Positions 6,762-14,300 of a stretch of 18,490 nt of DNA are shown in pieces. Position 1 is the stretch's first letter. Every line of letters begins with the position of its first letter. Below the pieces are notes generated by a model, which was not told where the DNA came from, ran no database searches, and saw only the letters and a list, made by a program, of their open reading frames with translations. The stretch is taken from NCBI GenBank assembly GCA_937907215.1, contig CALESG010000058.1, forward strand, positions 1 through 18,490, read 5' to 3'. This DNA comes from an uncultured Ruminococcus sp. (GTDB lineage Bacteria > Bacillota > Clostridia > Oscillospirales > Ruminococcaceae). The position numbers were made by a program, and so were the translations under genes.

Positions 6762-7214
6762 ATGCAATATTTCAACTTTTCACGGTTAGTGAACAAATAT
6801 AAAAGTGAATTCAAGTCAATTACTCTTACCGGCGGTTATTTTGACGATAGGGGTGACTGGATAGGTGATTTCAAAAGCCAAACAACCATTGAGGGTGCAA
6901 TAATCAGCATAAAAGAAAATAAAATCTATAGAGCAGAAGGAACGTTGACAGAAAAAGATAAGCGGTTATTTACGTTGATGCCTATAGATAGTGAAGCTTT
7001 GCAATCGTCAAAAATAATATATGATGGAAATGTATACAGCATTGAGAGCAGCTCAGATAACAGTAAATTTACGGGAGTTTGGGCGTATACCTTAAAATGG
7101 GTATCTGCATTCAAAGACGATCCTCCTGAATATGACTTGACAGAAGATTCTGACAAGTTAAGTCAACGTCTTAATGGCATCCATACGGCAACAACTCCAA
7201 CCGGGAACAATTAA
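6762..7214 (+). CDS. Putative head closure/neck protein
   Basis: A 150-aa protein starting four bases after the previous stop, with AAGGAG upstream. It contains TGGYFDDRGDWIGDFKSQT, EGAIISIKENKIYRAEGTLTEKD, and IIYDGNVYSIESSSDNSKF, a predominantly beta pattern. The order adaptor, gp10-like, this gene, matches the place of stopper or head-closure proteins (SPP1 gp16 position), and the segment on a Y-D-G-N-V-Y-S-I-E strand is in keeping with that fold. I do not recognise a named family with certainty. The last 15 residues (IHTATTPTGNN) look disordered. Confidence 0.5.
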   Translation: MQYFNFSRLVNKYKSEFKSITLTGGYFDDRGDWIGDFKSQTTIEGAIISIKENKIYRAEGTLTEKDKRLFTLMPIDSEALQSSKIIYDGNVYSIESSSDNSKFTGVWAYTLKWVSAFKDDPPEYDLTEDSDKLSQRLNGIHTATTPTGNN

Positions 7215-7227
7215 ATGGGGTGATGTT

Positions 7228-7617
7228 ATGTCAGACTTAAAAAAAGACATAGAACAAGCCATTGCTGATTTTGATGCAGTAGAGCAAGCGATTGAATCTT
7301 GTGGAATAGATGTTCCTTATAACACCAATACAAGCGAGTACGGTAGCATGGTTAAGCAAGTGTATTCAAAGGGCGTAGAATACGGCGCCGAAACGAGTAA
7401 ATACGAACTTCCTGTTGCAACTAAATCTACACTGGGCGGCATAAAGATCGGTGAAAATATAGCGGCAATGTTGGACGGAACCACGACTGTTAAAACAGCA
7501 AGTGAAATTTCAGCGGACGATACGACGCCCGCCAAAGCATCAGCGGTATATAAAGCGATCGACGATGCTTATTTGACAAACGAAGAAATCGAAGAATTAT
7601 TGAATCAATTTTCGTAA
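7228..7617 (+). CDS. Small fibre-like structural protein 1
   Basis: A 129-aa protein. The start at ATG 7228 is preferred because GGGGTGAT lies just upstream; an in-frame ATG at 7174 lies within the previous gene without a good site. It begins with a helical segment (DLKKDIEQAIADFDAVEQAIESCG). It then contains PVATKSTLGGIKIGENIAAM (about 63-82) and DGTTTVKTASEISADDTTPAK, a Thr/Gly/Ser-rich stretch typical of phage fibre modules, and ends with AYLTNEEIEELLNQFS. That ending resembles the end of the next gene product. Its role is probably a neck, head or tail appendage; no receptor-binding domain is recognisable. Confidence 0.55.
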   Translation: MSDLKKDIEQAIADFDAVEQAIESCGIDVPYNTNTSEYGSMVKQVYSKGVEYGAETSKYELPVATKSTLGGIKIGENIAAMLDGTTTVKTASEISADDTTPAKASAVYKAIDDAYLTNEEIEELLNQFS

Positions 7618-7629
7618 AGGAGAACAATT

Positions 7630-8526
7630 ATGGCAAGAAAATTTATGGACGGCGGTGGACTTCTCTATTTGTGGAGCAAAATCGTAGGGAAGTTTGTTGC
7701 CAAGGAAGACGGCAAAGGCCTATCAACAAATGATTATACAAGTGCTGAAAAGACTAAGCTTTCGGGAATTGAGACAGGTGCGAATAAATATGTTCACCCT
7801 ACACATACTGCAAAGTCAAGTGGCTTGTATAAAATAACTGTTGATGCAACCGGTCATGTATCAGCAGCAGCCGCCGTTGCAAAGGCAGACATTACAAAGC
7901 TTGGTATTCCTGCATCCGATACAACCTATAGTCCTGCTACAGCTACGAAAGATGGTCTTATGTCAGCAACTGATAAGACGAAATTAGACGATGTATCGTC
8001 TACTGTAGAGGATTTGGTTGCTGCCGGCGGTGAAGCAAATGTAATTGAAAGCGTATCAGTTAACGGCACGGCTTTGCCAATTACTTCAAAAGGCGTTAAT
8101 GTTACTGTTCCAACAAAGATCAGCACATTGACTGATGATGTGGGAATTGCAACAGATTCAGATATTAGCACGTTAACAACAACGGTAAATGGTAAGGCAA
8201 ATAAATCTACAACATTAGCTGGTTATGGCATCACTGATGCATATACAAAGACACAGACAGATACTGCTATCGCAACCGCAGTAGCAAATGCAAGCCACAC
8301 CACTTTTGAAGTAGTTTCATCTATTCCTACAGCAGCTACCGCCGTTGCAAGTGTGATGTATCTTGTCATGAACTCACAGACAAATCACTATGATATTTAC
8401 ACCCTTATTCAGGGAGAAGTGGTGCTGCTTGATGATACGACTGTTGACCTGACCGGATATATGAAAATCACAGATATGGAAGTTGTTACGAACGCTGAAA
8501 TCGACGCTATCGTGAATGCATCGTAA
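7630..8526 (+). CDS. Fibre-like structural protein 2
   Basis: A 298-aa protein with AAGGAGAAC before the ATG. The N-terminus KFMDGGGLLYLWSKIVGKFV is an anchor-like segment shared with the 84-aa protein downstream. Then follow GKGLSTNDYTSAEKTKLSGI (about 29-48) and GANKYVHPTHTAKSSGLY, which are known from phage fibre and appendage proteins of Bacillota phages, then Thr/Ala/Ser-rich repeats (residues about 85-230, several units with STLTDD/STLTTT and KANKSTTLAGYGITDAYTK). The C-terminus is a more compact module (SHTTFEVVSSIPTA ... MYLVMNSQTNHYDIYTLI) ending in VVTNAEIDAIVNAS. The composition indicates a long thin trimeric fibre with a small terminal domain. Which virion site it occupies is not shown; its position suggests neck or head. 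Confidence 0.65.
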   Translation: MARKFMDGGGLLYLWSKIVGKFVAKEDGKGLSTNDYTSAEKTKLSGIETGANKYVHPTHTAKSSGLYKITVDATGHVSAAAAVAKADITKLGIPASDTTYSPATATKDGLMSATDKTKLDDVSSTVEDLVAAGGEANVIESVSVNGTALPITSKGVNVTVPTKISTLTDDVGIATDSDISTLTTTVNGKANKSTTLAGYGITDAYTKTQTDTAIATAVANASHTTFEVVSSIPTAATAVASVMYLVMNSQTNHYDIYTLIQGEVVLLDDTTVDLTGYMKITDMEVVTNAEIDAIVNAS

Positions 8527-8548
8527 AACATGAAAGCAGGAGGGGCGT

Positions 8549-8803
8549 ATGGCGAACAAGTATCTCAATGCCGGCGGACTTTCACATCTTTGGACTGCCA
8601 TTTCTGCACGACTTAATAACAAGTCTGATAAGAGCCACACGCATAAGTACGCCGGTTCATCGTCAGCCGGTGGAGCAGCGACAAAGGCCATATCAGATAA
8701 GAATGGCAACGACATTACGCAAACATATGCAACCAAATCTGAGCTTGAACAAGCGATCAGTGCTTTGAACTTTGGATTTGTTGCTACTGAAGAAGAAATG
8801 TAA
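8549..8803 (+). CDS. Short fibre-like protein 3 (same anchor as fibre 2)
   Basis: An 84-aa protein with AGGAGGGG before its ATG. Its N-terminus KYLNAGGLSHLWTAISARLNN lines up with KFMDGGGLLYLWSKI of the preceding protein, pointing to one common attachment module. The middle (KSHTHKYAGSSSAGGAATKA) is His/Gly/Ser-rich like fibre shafts, followed by a helical KSELEQAISAL and a short end (FVATEEEM). It looks like a truncated sister of fibre 2 without a distal domain. It may cap or anchor the same site, or be a remnant of duplication. Confidence 0.6.
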   Translation: MANKYLNAGGLSHLWTAISARLNNKSDKSHTHKYAGSSSAGGAATKAISDKNGNDITQTYATKSELEQAISALNFGFVATEEEM

Positions 8804-8825
8804 CAGTGTAGAGAGGGTGTATACT

Positions 8826-9335
8826 GTGATTGATTACGACAATTTGAGTATATCAATTGTAAAATCGATTAAAGATAATTTAAAAGTGCAGGTTATTAGG
8901 GCAAATCAAAACGCTGAACCTCCAAAATACCCTTATATCGCATATACTATAACAACTTTGATGAAAACTAATAACGGTACTTATGGTGAATTCACAGAAA
9001 ATATAAATGGTAAAAGCGTCATAACGTACCGAAAAGAATTTCAGCAAATTTGGAGTTTTACCGTTTTGTCGGACAATGATTTGCAATCAAAAAAACTTGC
9101 TTTTAAGCTGTATGACTATCTTGACAAGGTTGGAACAATCAATCTTGTTGACAATGAGGTCATTGTGCAGCGAATTGGTAACATAATGAATAGAGATAAC
9201 TTATTGACAATAGATTATGAGTATCGAAATGGTTTTGATGTTACTTTTGCATTTATGAACGAAGTCAAATGCGCAGACGATGAAATTATTGAACATGCTA
9301 TTATCACGGAATCGCAATTTCAAGCGAAATCGTGA
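8826..9335 (+). CDS. Tail terminator / neck terminator protein
   Basis: A 169-aa protein. The start is placed at GTG 8826, eight bases after GAGAGGG; an ATG at 8772 in the same frame lies inside the previous gene. Segments seen are DYDNLSISIVKSIKDNLKVQ, PPKYPYIAYTITTLM (a KYPYIAYT-like motif), a long central beta part, and QIWSFTVLSDNDLQSKKLAF followed by KLYDYLDKVG. This order, with K-Y-P-Y-I-x-Y and a helix after Phe-Thr-Val-Leu-Ser, is that of gp12-like neck/tail terminators (LIC_12616 family), which cap the tail tube and join it to the head. It directly precedes the sheath gene, consistent with that role. Confidence 0.65.
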   Translation: MIDYDNLSISIVKSIKDNLKVQVIRANQNAEPPKYPYIAYTITTLMKTNNGTYGEFTENINGKSVITYRKEFQQIWSFTVLSDNDLQSKKLAFKLYDYLDKVGTINLVDNEVIVQRIGNIMNRDNLLTIDYEYRNGFDVTFAFMNEVKCADDEIIEHAIITESQFQAKS

Positions 9336-9341
9336 TATGTG

Positions 9342-9370
9342 AAAGACTATACTATAGTCTTTTTATTTTT
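9342..9370 (+). terminator. Intrinsic terminator before the tail sheath gene
   Basis: AAAGACTAT pairs with ATAGTCTTT across a three-base ACT turn; in practice the loop is probably five or more bases. It is followed by TTATTTTT. It sits seven bases after the tail terminator stop and about 30 bases before the sheath start. It would separate the neck cluster from the tail genes or lower their transcription. Confidence 0.6.
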
Positions 9371-9400
9371 AAAACAAATCAAAATTAGGAGGTAATACAT

Positions 9401-10414
9401 ATGGCATTAGATGTTATTGTAAATATTAGTGAAATGTCAACAACTGGGGCGGTTGGATTTGGCATTCCGCTTGTAATTGTTTCAAAGAGTGCAAAAGCTG
9501 TACCTTATACAGAATGTACGGAGCTTAGCGAGGTTGAAAAGCTGTTTGGAGCAGAAACAGAAATATACAATATTGCAAAGCTTATCTGGGGACAGAAAAA
9601 CAAGTCCAAAAGTATTGCTTTTTATGCAAGCACAAATGATGCTGAAACAGCTGTTAATGAAGTTATCCATAATGACTGGCGTCAGCTAATTGTTGTTTTC
9701 GGTGAAGATGATACAAAAACAGCGGCAGATGTATCCGAATACATTGAAACAACAAACGACAAGATGTACTTTGTTACTGTTTCAGAAATGAACGAACTTA
9801 CAACGCTCGGTGATAAAGAAAGAACCGTAGCTTTTTATTATGACTTGAAAGACAGCAATGGTAAACTTGTTGCGCCAAATGCTGTTGCAGCTATTGTTGG
9901 TGAATCTGCCGGACGTGATGCAGGCAGTTTTACTTACAAGAATCTGATTATCAGTGGATTGGCACCGCTTGAAATTACAGAGAACCAGCTTAATGGAATC
10001 CACGAAGCAGGAGCAATTACATTGCTGCGTAAGGCGGGAGATGTTGTTACAAGTGAGGGTAAAAATACTCAAGGTGACTACATTGACATTGTTGACAGCA
10101 AGGACTGGATCATTAAGCAAATCGGCTATCAGTCACAGAAGCTGCTTAACGCTTCAGAAAAACTGCCATATACAAATCAGGGTATTGCTGCACTTGAAAA
10201 CGTTACTAAGAACGTTCTGCAAGAAGCCTATAACAATGGAATGATTGCAACCGGTGATGATGATGCAACCGCTCTTTATAATGTGAATTTCAAGAGCCGT
10301 TCTGAAATGAGTGAAGCTGATAGAAAGAATCGTATTTACTCAGGCGGCAACTTTGATTTCACACTTGCCGGTGCTATTCATACAGCTCATATCAACGGCG
10401 AACTCGTTATTTAA
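9401..10414 (+). CDS. Tail sheath protein (contractile tail)
   Basis: A 337-aa protein, compact for a sheath and similar in size to those of diffocin-type clostridial particles. Seen: a conserved N-terminus (VIVNISEMSTTGAVGFGIPLV), a central part (GDKERTVAFYYDLKD), and a highly recognisable C-terminal segment with SGLAPLEITENQLNGIHEAG, SKDWIIKQIGYQSQKLLNAS, LPYTNQGIAALENVTKNVL and a final AGAIHTAHINGELVI. The C-terminal domain is the part that links neighbouring sheath subunits. The sheath contracts to drive the tube into the cell. AGGAGGTAA lies before the ATG. Its presence defines a myovirus-type tail. Confidence 0.85.
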   Translation: MALDVIVNISEMSTTGAVGFGIPLVIVSKSAKAVPYTECTELSEVEKLFGAETEIYNIAKLIWGQKNKSKSIAFYASTNDAETAVNEVIHNDWRQLIVVFGEDDTKTAADVSEYIETTNDKMYFVTVSEMNELTTLGDKERTVAFYYDLKDSNGKLVAPNAVAAIVGESAGRDAGSFTYKNLIISGLAPLEITENQLNGIHEAGAITLLRKAGDVVTSEGKNTQGDYIDIVDSKDWIIKQIGYQSQKLLNASEKLPYTNQGIAALENVTKNVLQEAYNNGMIATGDDDATALYNVNFKSRSEMSEADRKNRIYSGGNFDFTLAGAIHTAHINGELVI

Positions 10415-10428
10415 GGGAGGGAATAAAA

Positions 10429-10815
10429 ATGACATCATACAATGCGAAAGATTGTGTAATCACTTGGGGCAATATGTATCTTACCGGACTTGGAGAAGAT
10501 ATGGTAACCGGTGCTAAAGATGAAGAAATGTTCTCAACATCAGTAGGCGCACAAGGTGATGTAATCGTAAACGAGATAAATAACGACTTGGGGACAGTAA
10601 CTATTACAGTATAAGCAACATGCCCTCAGCGTTCGCAGCTTATTTCAGATGCAAAAGCCGGTGCAGTTAAACCGCTTTGGGTCAACAATAAGACGCTTAG
10701 AACATCATTCGGCGGAACACAGGCAAGAATCAAAAATTATCCTGAAATATCTCTTGCACAGGAAGCGGAAGATATTGAGTTTGAATTTCAGGTGTTTGAC
10801 TATACAATGTCTTAA
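10429..10815 (+). pseudogene. Tail tube protein gene interrupted by in-frame TAA (codon 62)
   Basis: The frame reads as one protein of the tail tube family from ATG 10429 to a TAA at 10813, except for TAA at 10612-10614. Before it: YNAKDCVITWGNMYLTGLGE, then EDMVTGAKDEEMFSTSVGAQ and DVIVNEINNDLGTVTITV; after it: ATCPQRSQLISDAKAGAVK and an ending EFEFQVFDYTMS. Both halves look like one continuous tube protein (128 residues, a normal length), and the reading frame is the same on both sides. To my memory the family has a Gln near this site, so the change would be CAA to TAA, one transition. The first half alone (61 residues) could not make a tube. A sequencing error, suppression or real decay would all explain it. 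A RBS (AAGGGAGGG) precedes the ATG. Confidence 0.75.
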
Positions 10816-10821
10816 GTTAAG

Positions 10822-10851
10822 CAAGCCTGCCATATAGCAGTGGTAGGCTTG
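10822..10851 (+). other. Intergenic stem-loop without a T run
   Basis: CAAGCCTGCC pairs with GGTAGGCTTG (ten base pairs, one G-T) around a ten-base loop, seven bases after the tube stop and 36 bases before the chaperone start. No T run follows, so it is not a standard terminator. It could be a processing or stability element in the tail mRNA, or the remains of a terminator. Confidence 0.45.
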
Positions 10852-10886
10852 ACTAATTAAAAAAATACAGAAATGAGGTTTTTAAA

Positions 10887-11195
10887 ATGGCAAATTTTTA
10901 TACAGTAAAGAAAACAATTGGCGGTAAGGAATATACGGCACAGTTTAACGGCATTTCAGCAGCACTTAGTGCAGTTGACAACAGCTACATTGACGGAACA
11001 AATAATACAAGTGTTGCTAAGTTGTCAAAGTATCTCTTTGAAAATGTTATTGTTGAGCCAAAGGGCCTTAAGGCAGATGATTTTGACAATATAGATGATT
11101 TCAATGAAGTAGTTACCTTTGCAAGAGAGGTAATGCAGGGCAATTTTCGAGAAAAGGCTAACGAAAAGACAGCTGACGAAAAGGGTAAAAGATAA
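10887..11195 (+). CDS. Tail assembly chaperone, short form
   Basis: A 102-aa protein with GAGG upstream of its ATG. It begins MANFYTVKKTIGGKEYTAQF, a beta-type N-terminal part, then a central KLSKYLFENVIVEPKGL and an acidic end (ADDFDNIDDFNEVVTFAREV). It sits between tail tube and tape measure, the usual place for the gpG-type chaperone that coats the tape measure protein during tail assembly. A second form is made in most such phages by a ribosomal frameshift near the 3' end; here a clear extension follows in another frame. Function is inferred mainly from position, size and the frameshift. Confidence 0.7.
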   Translation: MANFYTVKKTIGGKEYTAQFNGISAALSAVDNSYIDGTNNTSVAKLSKYLFENVIVEPKGLKADDFDNIDDFNEVVTFAREVMQGNFREKANEKTADEKGKR

Positions 11196-11346
11196 CTGGT
11201 CTTGCTGGCGATTAGTAATGTCTGATCGTGGATTCAGCTTTACAGATGTTTTCTTTAAAATGACGCCGCAACAAGTAGACGAGGCAAATATTGCTCTTGA
11301 TATACAGATTAAAGCTGAAAAGAAACAGGTTAAAGGGAAACACTAA
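11188..11346 (+). CDS. Tail assembly chaperone, +1 frameshift extension (gpGT-like)
   Basis: A frame that is open through the end of the short form and continues DNWSCWRLVMSDRGFSFTDV, then FFKMTPQQVDEANIALDI, ending KKQVKGKH. It has no good ribosome binding site of its own; an internal ATG exists at 11218. The short form ends GGT AAA AGA TAA. A +1 slip of tRNA-Lys on AAAA (11187-11190) joins the two frames and gives a 152-residue product. A -1 slip would hit TAA at once, so only +1 (or -2) works. The fused protein would link the chaperone to the tape measure as gpGT does in lambda. If a frameshift does not occur, the alternative is a separate small protein from 11218. Confidence 0.6.
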   Translation, partial: KDNWSCWRLVMSDRGFSFTDVFFKMTPQQVDEANIALDIQIKAEKKQVKGKH

Positions 11347-11370
11347 TCGTTACAATAAAATATATTCTTA

Positions 11371-11386
11371 CTCCTAAAGAAAGGAG
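11371..11386 (+). promoter_or_regulatory. Weak hairpin over the tape measure ribosome binding site
   Basis: CTCCT (11371-11375) can pair with AGGAG (11382-11386) across a six-base loop. The second arm is the core of the AAGGAGG ribosome binding site of the tape measure gene. The stem is only five base pairs, so the effect would be mild. Together with the TTG start it would keep the expression of this low-copy protein down. Confidence 0.3.
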
Positions 11387-11394
11387 GTAGAACT

Positions 11395-14300
11395 TTGCCG
11401 GGAAATGTAATAAGACAAGATGTTATTGAAGTCAAATTTGATACTGATTTCGGTAATTTAACGAAAGCAACTGAGGGGTTAGACGATCTAAAAAAGCAGA
11501 CAAGCGGTGTATCTGATGGACTGGATGATATAAGGAAGTCTGTTTCAAGTGGCTTTGGGACAGTTGGTCAATCTATAGGTAATGTGACAAGCGACATGAC
11601 TGAATTCAATGACGCTTTAAAGAAAGTCGGAGGAATTTCAAATATCGACAATGTTACAGAAGATTTGAAATTACTTAATGAAAAAATAGATGTTCAAAAA
11701 GGACTTTGTAACAATCTCCAACAAGAATACACTAAAGTTTCAGGTGAAATGGGTGAAACCTCAACCGAAGCTTTGAAATTAAAAAAGAACTTGATTGACC
11801 AAACTAATTCTTTGAATAAGATGACTCGAGAGAGTGAGAGCTTGACTAAAGCACTTGATACAGTGCAATCCGGTCTGAAAAACAGTGCGAAATCTTCAAA
11901 AAACACGAAAACAGCACTTAAAAACTTGGCTGCAATCAGTTTAACAAAATTAGCATCAGGTCTAAAAAACATAAGTACACAGCTAACAAATATCGCTAAG
12001 AAAGCAGCAACCGCTGCTTTCAATGCACTGAAAAAACTTGCATCAATATCTTTTAAAATGTTGGTTGCGGGTATAGGTGCAGCCACGGTGGCAATAGGTG
12101 GACTTGTGGCTAAGTCCGTATCAGCTTATGCTAATTATGAGCAGTTGGTGGGTGGCGTTGAAACGTTACTCGGAGCAAAAGGTGCACAGAACGTAGAAGA
12201 GTATGCCAAGCTCGTTGGAAAGTCCGCCCGTGATGTAAGAACAGAATTCAACACACTCATGAAAAGCCAGAACACAGTATTAAAAAATGCTAATAATGCA
12301 TATAAGACTGCTGGACTGTCGGCAAATGAGTACATGGAAACCGTAACAGGTTTTTCTGCAAGTCTTTTGCAAAGCTTAGGCGGCGACACTCAGAAAGCAG
12401 CGGCATACGCTGATATAGCCATTTTGGATATGTCTGATAATGCAAATAAAATGGGAACCGATATGTCGAGCATACAAGATGCATATCAAGGTTTTGCAAA
12501 GCAAAATTATACGATGCTTGATAACTTGAAGTTAGGCTATGGCGGAACAAAAGAAGAGATGCAGCGGCTTGTAAAAGACGCTGCAAAGATTGATAAAAGC
12601 ATTGATGCCAACAGCTTATCTTATGCTAACATAGTAAAGGCTATTCATGCCGTGCAAGTTGAAACCGGAATATATGGAACTACTCAAAAAGAAGCTGAAA
12701 AGACGATAAGCGGATCATTAAATTCCATGAAAGCGGCATGGGGCAATTTCTTACCTGCATTGGTAAAAGGTGGAGATGATCTTGATGACTGCATTGACAA
12801 CCTTGTTTCATCTGTCAAAACCTTTGCAAAAAATATTATTCCTACAATCAAAAAAGCTCTTTCCGGTGTGGGAAAACTCATTAAAGAATTAGCTCCAATT
12901 GTGTCAAAAGAACTCCCCAAATTGGTAGATGACATACTGCCATCGTTGATAACATCAGCAATATTACTGGCAAAAGGACTTGCAGCAGCGTTGCCGAACA
13001 TTGTAAGAACTGTAGCAGATACAATAAAAGAAAATAAAGATCTGATCATTGACGCTGTAAAAGAGATAGGCTCTCAAACTGTAAAAGCCCTTTACGAAGC
13101 TATTACCGGTCAACCAATGGGTGAAGATACTTTCAACAATTTAAAATCTACAATTGATAATGTGTTTGATTCTATTGGGAAAATCATTTCGGGAATAGTC
13201 CGATTTGCAAGAACGCTTTCAACTAATCTTGCACCGGTTCTTTCATTTGTCGGAGGGTTGGCACTGACAGTGTTTGGTTGGATTGCTGACAACATAAATT
13301 GGTTACTTCCTCTTGTAATGTCTTTAGTAGGTGCATTTCTTTTATATAAGGCAGCACTTGTAGTAGTCAATACTATCACAGGTATCGTAACTGCTGCACA
13401 AACGATAATGGGAGCTGTATGTGGTACATCCTCAGCAGCGGCCGCTGCCGGAACTACGGCTGTAGGAACTGCTGCGGCTACAAGCGCACCACAAATACTC
13501 GCATTTGCTGCGGCTATTCTGGCAGTAGGCGCTTCTATTCTTGCGATATGTGCAGGATTCTACTTGCTCGCTACAGCTGCCACGGCTGTTGCAGCTGCCG
13601 GCGGAGGAGCCATAGGAGTGTTGATAGGCTTATTTGCAGGAATTGTTGCATTGATAGCCGTGATGGCTATTTTCGGACCTATGCTGACAGCTGGTGCATT
13701 AGGAATGATCGCATTTGGTGCGGCTGTACTCATGGTAGGTGCAGCTGTGGCTCTTGTGGGTGCAGGATTTGCACTTATAGGAGCAGGCGCACAAATGGCA
13801 GCGAATGCATTGACAACAGTAGGGACGGTGCTTCCTGCTGTTGCACAATATGGTTCAGAGTCTTCGTCTGCACTCTTGAAATTAGGTGGAAGTTTAACTG
13901 TGTTTGGAGCAGGGGCACTTGTTGCAGGTGCAGGAGCTACCGTTCTTGGTGCAGGGTTAATGGTGGTGGCAACTGCGCTGACGATAATTGCGGCGTCATT
14001 TACAGTCATAACTGTAATGTTTACAGTAATGACAACAATGATTACTACCTTTGCATCTGTAGCTGATACATTGCCTTCGATATTTTCGGCGTTGCTTCCA
14101 TCAATTCAATCTTTTTCCAAATCGTTGTTGCCTTTGAGTGCAGCGTTGATAGCTGCAACCGCACCTTTTACTGCATTCGCTGCGTTGGTAGCAGTATCAG
14201 CTGCATCTTTTGCAGTGCTGGCCGCATCGGCAACAATTTTCTTAGCTGCTATCACAGGAATCTTGGCGATCATGACAGCTTTAGTGATGATGATTTCAGT

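Noticed and set aside
7174..7227. Upstream ATG for the first fibre-like protein.
   Set aside because: It lies in the previous gene and lacks a ribosome binding site, while ATG 7228 follows GGGGTGAT.
10429..10815. Stop-codon reassignment as an explanation of the tail tube TAA.
   Set aside because: TAA ends many other genes here (portal, MuF, scaffold, capsid, sheath and others), so reading it as an amino acid throughout is not tenable.
13419..14066. A 215-residue Cys/Arg-rich open frame on the + strand inside the tape measure gene.
   Set aside because: It is the shifted reading of Ala/Gly/Val codons and has no ribosome binding site; a shadow.
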